Shown here one piece after another: positions 5,409 to 9,061 of a DNA stretch of 9,061 bases. The stretch is from Lachnospiraceae bacterium (GTDB lineage: Bacteria; Bacillota; Clostridia; Lachnospirales; Lachnospiraceae). The DNA lies in the NCBI GenBank assembly GCA_900763175.1, contig CAAFJI010000197.1, positions 1 to 9,061 on the forward strand, given 5' to 3'. The position numbers and the translations under genes were made by a program. Each line of letters opens with the position of its first letter. The first letter of the stretch is position 1. The notes under the pieces are model-generated. The model saw only the letters and a program-made list of their open reading frames with translations, searched no databases and was not told the origin of the DNA.

Positions 5409-8400
5409 ATGGACAAATCAGTTTTGAGTGAGGATGAGATGTCAGAACACAGAAATATACAAAGAGAAGTGAATGGGCAGGAGGAGTCACAGTTTACTCT
5501 CCTTGGCTCTGCCTGGGCTAATGAGGATCAGGAGGAAAGCACATTACAGGAAGAGAATCTTGAGAAACTGGAAAGGTATAGTTACTTTGACGGAAAGAAA
5601 ATCTTCGCATCCATGAAGCTGCCAGAAGAGTCTGTAAAGGCTGGAGAGCGGCTGTTTGAAATGAACTTATTGAAAATTCAGGAAATCAGGTCAGGCTTCA
5701 GCAATCTGGACGGAGAGCAGTGCGGAAGCATGGAGGCAACCGTGGGAAACGGCAGGGATATGTTTGCAGTGGCAGCCGTTTTTTCTCACAAGAAGATGAT
5801 AGAAACCAGATGCCGCTGCCCGGAGTGCCGCCGGTTATCCTGGGGCTGGTTTTCAGAGAATCCGAAATGTAAGTATATAGCTGCTCTTGGCTTTTATATA
5901 AGGGATTATTTACAGGACCATAATTTCTCGGATGCTACAGATATAAACGGTGATAATTTACTGGCAATATATCAGAGAAACCGTAATAAAGCAATTCTGA
6001 CAGGGAAAAAGGAGGGGCAGGAAGAAACGGTTAGCCTTGTTCCCAGACTTACCCAGAAGGATAACCGGCTTTTTGTGTCTTTTAAAGTAGGAACAGGAAA
6101 AATGTTCGTGGTGAAAAAGCTGGATGAATTTTGCAGGCAGGTACGGAATGGAGAAACTGCACAGTATGGAGCTTCCACGCAGATCAGCCATCGGATGGAT
6201 GACTTCAGGGAAGCATGCCGGAAATGGATTCGGTTTATTGACCAGATCGTAGGAGAGGAAGAGCGATTTGTGGATAAGATGGAAGATGCAGGAATGTATT
6301 TTCCAAGGAAATTTAATGTGGGAAGTTCTCTGGAATTGTTTGGCTGGCGGTTGGACAGCTTTTATGACATTCTTGGAACAGAAAGCGTAGAATTTGAAGA
6401 TAAAACAGAAACCACTGGCGGGAGAAGCCGGAAGCTTCAGCTGAAAGCAGCTCTTGGGACACCGAGGATTTCTGTCGAGATCAAAGACCTTTCCAAAAAC
6501 AGAAGGGAGTTTGACGGCATTTCCGTGCAGGGAAGCATCCCTACATTATTTAAAGGAATGGATTCTGCTTATTATATCCAGGAGGACAGGCTTTACAAAA
6601 CAGAGGCTGGATTCATGGAAAAAGCAGAGCCTCTTGCACAACTTTCCCATAATGGACAGTTTCATTTTCAAATGGGGCGGAATACCCTGTCAAAGTTTTA
6701 TTACAGTGTGCTGCCAAAGCTGCAGGAAATTGCGGATATTACAGAAGAAGACCCGGAGAAATTCAGGCGTTATCTTACACCGGAAACGAAATTTATATTT
6801 TATCTGGATCTGGAAGACGACAATGTGACCTGCAAAGTGCAGGCACGTTATGGAAAACGGGAAATTTCAGCTACGAAGCTTCTTGGATATTTTGATGAAA
6901 ACGAAGGGGAGCCTTTCCGTGATATAGCGGCAGAGAAGGAAGTGCTTTATCAGGCAATGCAGTGGCTTCCTTATTACGATATGCACCGGAATGTTCTTCA
7001 CTGCAATGGTGAGGAGGAACTGGTTTACCGGATGATGGAGTCTGGGACGGATGCACTTATGGAATTGGGAGAGGTTCACTGCACCAATCGTTTCCGCAGC
7101 CGTCATGTAGTAAAAAAGGTAAAGGTTTCGGTAGGAGTGTCCGTGTCAGGAGGACTTCTGGATCTTAATATTTCGACAGATGATGTTTCAGAAAAAGAAC
7201 TTCTGGATATTCTGAAAAGCTATCAGGCGAAGAAAAAATACTATAAGCTGAAAAGTGGTGAGTTTGTAGATCTTAAGGAGCAGAGTCTGGAACTTCTGGC
7301 AGAGCTGATGAAATCCCTCCACCTCACTCCACGGGAGTTTGTGAAGGGGAAAATGCATCTTCCGGCATATAGAGCTCTTTATCTGGACCAGCTTCTGGAA
7401 AAGAATGAAAATGTCTACAGCAATCGTGACAGACACTTTCGGGATATTGTAAAAGGCTTTAAAACGGTGACAGATGCAGATTTTGAAGAACCGAAAAGCC
7501 TTTCAAGAGTGATGCGCAAATACCAGAAAAATGGTTATAAATGGCTGCGTACCTTGGAGGCATGGAAATTCGGCGGAATCCTGGCTGATGATATGGGACT
7601 GGGAAAGACTTTACAGATAATTGCTGTTCTTCTGGCTGCCAGGGAAGAAGGGAAAAAGGGAACCTCTATTGTTGTAGCTCCGGCTGCTCTTGTATATAAC
7701 TGGGGCGAGGAATTTGAGAGATTTGCCCCGGCACTGAAGGTGTCCCTGGTTACAGGAGGGCAGAGTGAGCGCCAGGAAAAGCTGGAGCATTGGGAAGAGG
7801 CGGATGTTCTTGTTACATCTTATGATCTGCTGAAACGTGATGTTGACCAGTATGAAGGAAAAGAGTTTCTCTATGAGATCATAGATGAGGCTCAGTATAT
7901 CAAAAATCACACAACGGCAGCGGCGAAGGCGGTAAAAGTAATAAACAGCCAGATTCGCTATGCTCTTACCGGAACGCCTATTGAAAATCGGTTAAGCGAG
8001 CTGTGGAGTATTTTTGATTATCTGATGCCAGGATTTTTGTATGGCTATGATACCTTCAAGAAGGAACTGGAGACCCCTGTTGTGAAGAATAATGATGAAG
8101 AGGCTACTGCACGGCTTCAGAGGATGGTTGCGCCATTTATTCTTCGCCGTCTTAAGGAAGATGTGTTGAAGGATCTGCCGGAGAAGCTGGAGGAAATCCG
8201 CTATGTGAAGTTTGAGGATTCCCAGCAGAAGCTTTACGATGGTCAGGTTCTGCACATGAAGGAGCGGATTGCACAGCAGGACGAGGGCGAATTTAATAAA
8301 AATAAACTGTGGATTTTGGCAGAATTGACGAAGCTGCGGCAGATCTGCTGTTCTCCTTCCCTGTGTTTTGAGAATTATAAGGAGGAGTCTGCAAAGACAG

Positions 8401-8897
8401 AGGCCTGTATGCAGCTGATCCAGAGTGCAATGGATGGCGGACACAGAATGCTTCTGTTTTCTCAGTTTACCTCCATGCTGGCAATTATTCAGGAACGGCT
8501 GGAAAGAGAAGGGATTTCTTATTTCCTGATCACTGGGGAAACTCCAAAGCAGAAGCGTCAGGAGCTGGTTAAGCAGTTTAATGAGGGACAGGTTCCTATC
8601 TTTTTGATTTCCCTGAAGGCTGGCGGCGTGGGCCTGAATCTTACGGGGGCGGATGTTGTGATCCATTATGACCCATGGTGGAACCAGGCAGTGCAGAATC
8701 AGGCAACCGACAGGGCACACCGTATCGGGCAGACCAAAAAGGTTACAGTATATAAGTTGATTGCCAGAAATACCATCGAGGAGAAGATACAAAAGCTTCA
8801 GGATGCCAAAAGGAATCTGGCAGATCAGATCATTGGCGGAGAAATGGGACAGCTTGGAAGTATGAGCAAAGAGGATATTCTGGAGCTGTTGGTATAA
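5409..8897 (+). CDS. SNF2-family ATPase/helicase with degenerate SWIM zinc finger
   Basis: The 1162-residue protein is a bacterial SNF2-type DNA-dependent ATPase, expected to translocate on double-stranded DNA and remodel protein-DNA complexes. Residues 1-60 are acidic and probably disordered. Around 135-156 a SWIM-like motif reads CRCPEC..CKY, where the usual final His is Tyr156. A long middle region (about 200-690) corresponds to the bacterial SNF2-associated part. The motor follows: YQKNGYKWL (705-713), Walker A DDMGLGKT (727-734), VVAPAALVYNW, Walker B DEAQ (827-830 region), LTGTPIEN (853-860), FILRRLKEDVL, LLFSQFT, SLKAGGVGLNLTG (1068-1080) and ATDRAHRIGQ (1099-1108) with the arginine finger. 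All motor motifs are intact. The ATG at 5409 has only a distant AAGGAA; an ATG at 5439, 5 nt after GTGAGG, is a good alternative (1152 residues). The biological role of this family in Firmicutes is poorly known. Confidence 0.93.
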   Translation: MDKSVLSEDEMSEHRNIQREVNGQEESQFTLLGSAWANEDQEESTLQEENLEKLERYSYFDGKKIFASMKLPEESVKAGERLFEMNLLKIQEIRSGFSNLDGEQCGSMEATVGNGRDMFAVAAVFSHKKMIETRCRCPECRRLSWGWFSENPKCKYIAALGFYIRDYLQDHNFSDATDINGDNLLAIYQRNRNKAILTGKKEGQEETVSLVPRLTQKDNRLFVSFKVGTGKMFVVKKLDEFCRQVRNGETAQYGASTQISHRMDDFREACRKWIRFIDQIVGEEERFVDKMEDAGMYFPRKFNVGSSLELFGWRLDSFYDILGTESVEFEDKTETTGGRSRKLQLKAALGTPRISVEIKDLSKNRREFDGISVQGSIPTLFKGMDSAYYIQEDRLYKTEAGFMEKAEPLAQLSHNGQFHFQMGRNTLSKFYYSVLPKLQEIADITEEDPEKFRRYLTPETKFIFYLDLEDDNVTCKVQARYGKREISATKLLGYFDENEGEPFRDIAAEKEVLYQAMQWLPYYDMHRNVLHCNGEEELVYRMMESGTDALMELGEVHCTNRFRSRHVVKKVKVSVGVSVSGGLLDLNISTDDVSEKELLDILKSYQAKKKYYKLKSGEFVDLKEQSLELLAELMKSLHLTPREFVKGKMHLPAYRALYLDQLLEKNENVYSNRDRHFRDIVKGFKTVTDADFEEPKSLSRVMRKYQKNGYKWLRTLEAWKFGGILADDMGLGKTLQIIAVLLAAREEGKKGTSIVVAPAALVYNWGEEFERFAPALKVSLVTGGQSERQEKLEHWEEADVLVTSYDLLKRDVDQYEGKEFLYEIIDEAQYIKNHTTAAAKAVKVINSQIRYALTGTPIENRLSELWSIFDYLMPGFLYGYDTFKKELETPVVKNNDEEATARLQRMVAPFILRRLKEDVLKDLPEKLEEIRYVKFEDSQQKLYDGQVLHMKERIAQQDEGEFNKNKLWILAELTKLRQICCSPSLCFENYKEESAKTEACMQLIQSAMDGGHRMLLFSQFTSMLAIIQERLEREGISYFLITGETPKQKRQELVKQFNEGQVPIFLISLKAGGVGLNLTGADVVIHYDPWWNQAVQNQATDRAHRIGQTKKVTVYKLIARNTIEEKIQKLQDAKRNLADQIIGGEMGQLGSMSKEDILELLV
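5428..5441 (+). promoter_or_regulatory. Alternative SNF2 start with ribosome site
   Basis: GTGAGG (5428-5433) lies 5 nt before an in-frame ATG at 5439 (codon 11). The first ATG, at 5409, has only AAGGAA 15 nt upstream. Either coupling from the small gene, which stops 6 nt before 5409, or independent initiation at 5439 could be used. Confidence 0.4.
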
Positions 8898-8958
8898 AGC
8901 TTTCGGAGTATAAAATAAGCAGGGGAGTTTGTGTGGCTCCTCTGTTGTAAAGCTTCGG
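8896..8958 (+). repeat. Short imperfect direct repeat after the SNF2 gene
   Basis: AAAGCTTTCGGAG at the SNF2 stop codon recurs as AAAGCTTCGGTAG 53 bp downstream (8949-8961), differing by one base deletion and one change. The two copies flank the hairpin at 8920-8944. This may be a small duplication or part of a longer dispersed element. Confidence 0.35.
8920..8944 (+). terminator. Hairpin after SNF2 gene, weak terminator candidate
   Basis: CAGGGGAG and CTCCTCTG form an 8-bp stem (one G-U pair) with a 9-nt loop, 23 nt after the stop codon. Only TTG follows rather than a T-run, so it is a poor intrinsic terminator. It could instead protect the 3' end or be part of a larger fold, because the 3' arm (GGCTCC) can also pair with GAGCC at 8963-8967 or GGAGC at 8974-8978. 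Confidence 0.3.
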
Positions 8959-9001
8959 TAGTGAGCCGATTTTGGAGCAAAAATAAATGGCTATTCTGCA
9001 T

Positions 9002-9023
9002 GGAGTGGACAGTACTGCACTCC
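9002..9023. repeat. Inverted repeat with palindromic loop near the right edge
   Basis: GGAGTG and CACTCC (6 bp, perfect) flank a 10-nt loop that contains the perfect palindrome CAGTACTG (9010-9017). A second small stem (ACTG 9031-9034 with CAGT 9043-9046) follows, then AAAAATAAATTTT. The stretch has no gene. It may be the 3' region of a gene beyond the edge, a small RNA or a dispersed repeat. Confidence 0.35.
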
Positions 9024-9061
9024 TCAGAACACTGCCAGCGAACAGTAAAAATAAATTTTCA

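Noticed and set aside
7887..7898. DEAQ instead of DEAH or DEGH in the SNF2 Walker B motif.
   Set aside because: DEAQ is common in bacterial SNF2 proteins of this type; the motor motifs are all intact, so it is not unusual.
7992..8792. A 266-codon open frame on the minus strand.
   Set aside because: It is antisense to the intact SNF2 helicase core and shows the Leu/His/Gln-rich composition typical of a reverse-frame shadow.
1..9061. CRISPR arrays, insertion sequences, tRNA or rRNA genes, phage genes or defence islands.
   Set aside because: None seen: no regularly spaced repeats, transposase motifs, tRNA-like clover-leaf or integrase. The SNF2 gene alone does not make a defence system.

Overview
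The window looks like chromosomal DNA from a low-to-moderate GC anaerobic Firmicute of the class Clostridia, most likely Lachnospiraceae. This is inferred from the bacterial V/A-type ATPase operon, the clostridial form of its c-subunit, strong AGGAGG ribosome binding sites, and gene style. I see no phage, transposon, CRISPR, rRNA or tRNA signature.

Left half (1 to about 4150, minus strand): the upstream part of a V/A-type (rotary) ATPase operon. In transcription order it holds a short coiled-coil peripheral-stalk protein (G/H-like), subunit C (AC39/d), the membrane subunit I (a), the rotor proteolipid K (c), and the first 72 codons of subunit F, which runs off the left edge. The catalytic A and B subunits, the central-stalk D subunit and a full-length E subunit are not in the window and are presumably further left. 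Most junctions are very tight: a TAATG overlap for G-like/C, about 18 nt for C/I, and 2 nt for K/F. The exception is a 124-nt gap before K. It carries a hairpin that buries a strong Shine-Dalgarno-like sequence without a start codon, and a credible internal promoter. Subunit I starts at a GTG nested in an ATGTGA start-stop. Both look like ways to set subunit stoichiometry (one I per many K).

Centre (4137 to 4472): a 336-bp AT-rich divergent intergenic region. It contains the ATPase promoter side, with a perfect 15-bp palindrome (4195-4209) and related TGACTAAAA repeats, and the trmB promoter side, with three consecutive perfect palindromes and two sigma-A-like promoters.

Right half (4473 to 8897, plus strand): trmB (tRNA m7G46 methyltransferase), then a 55-codon basic protein of unknown function with its own candidate promoter, then, 6 nt later, a large SNF2-family ATPase with a degenerate SWIM zinc finger. 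The 164 bp after it carry several imperfect hairpins and a short direct repeat but no convincing intrinsic terminator.

Most of this is housekeeping. The parts worth a second look are regulatory (the pre-K region, the start of subunit I, the divergent operator-like palindromes) and the small protein/SNF2 pair.
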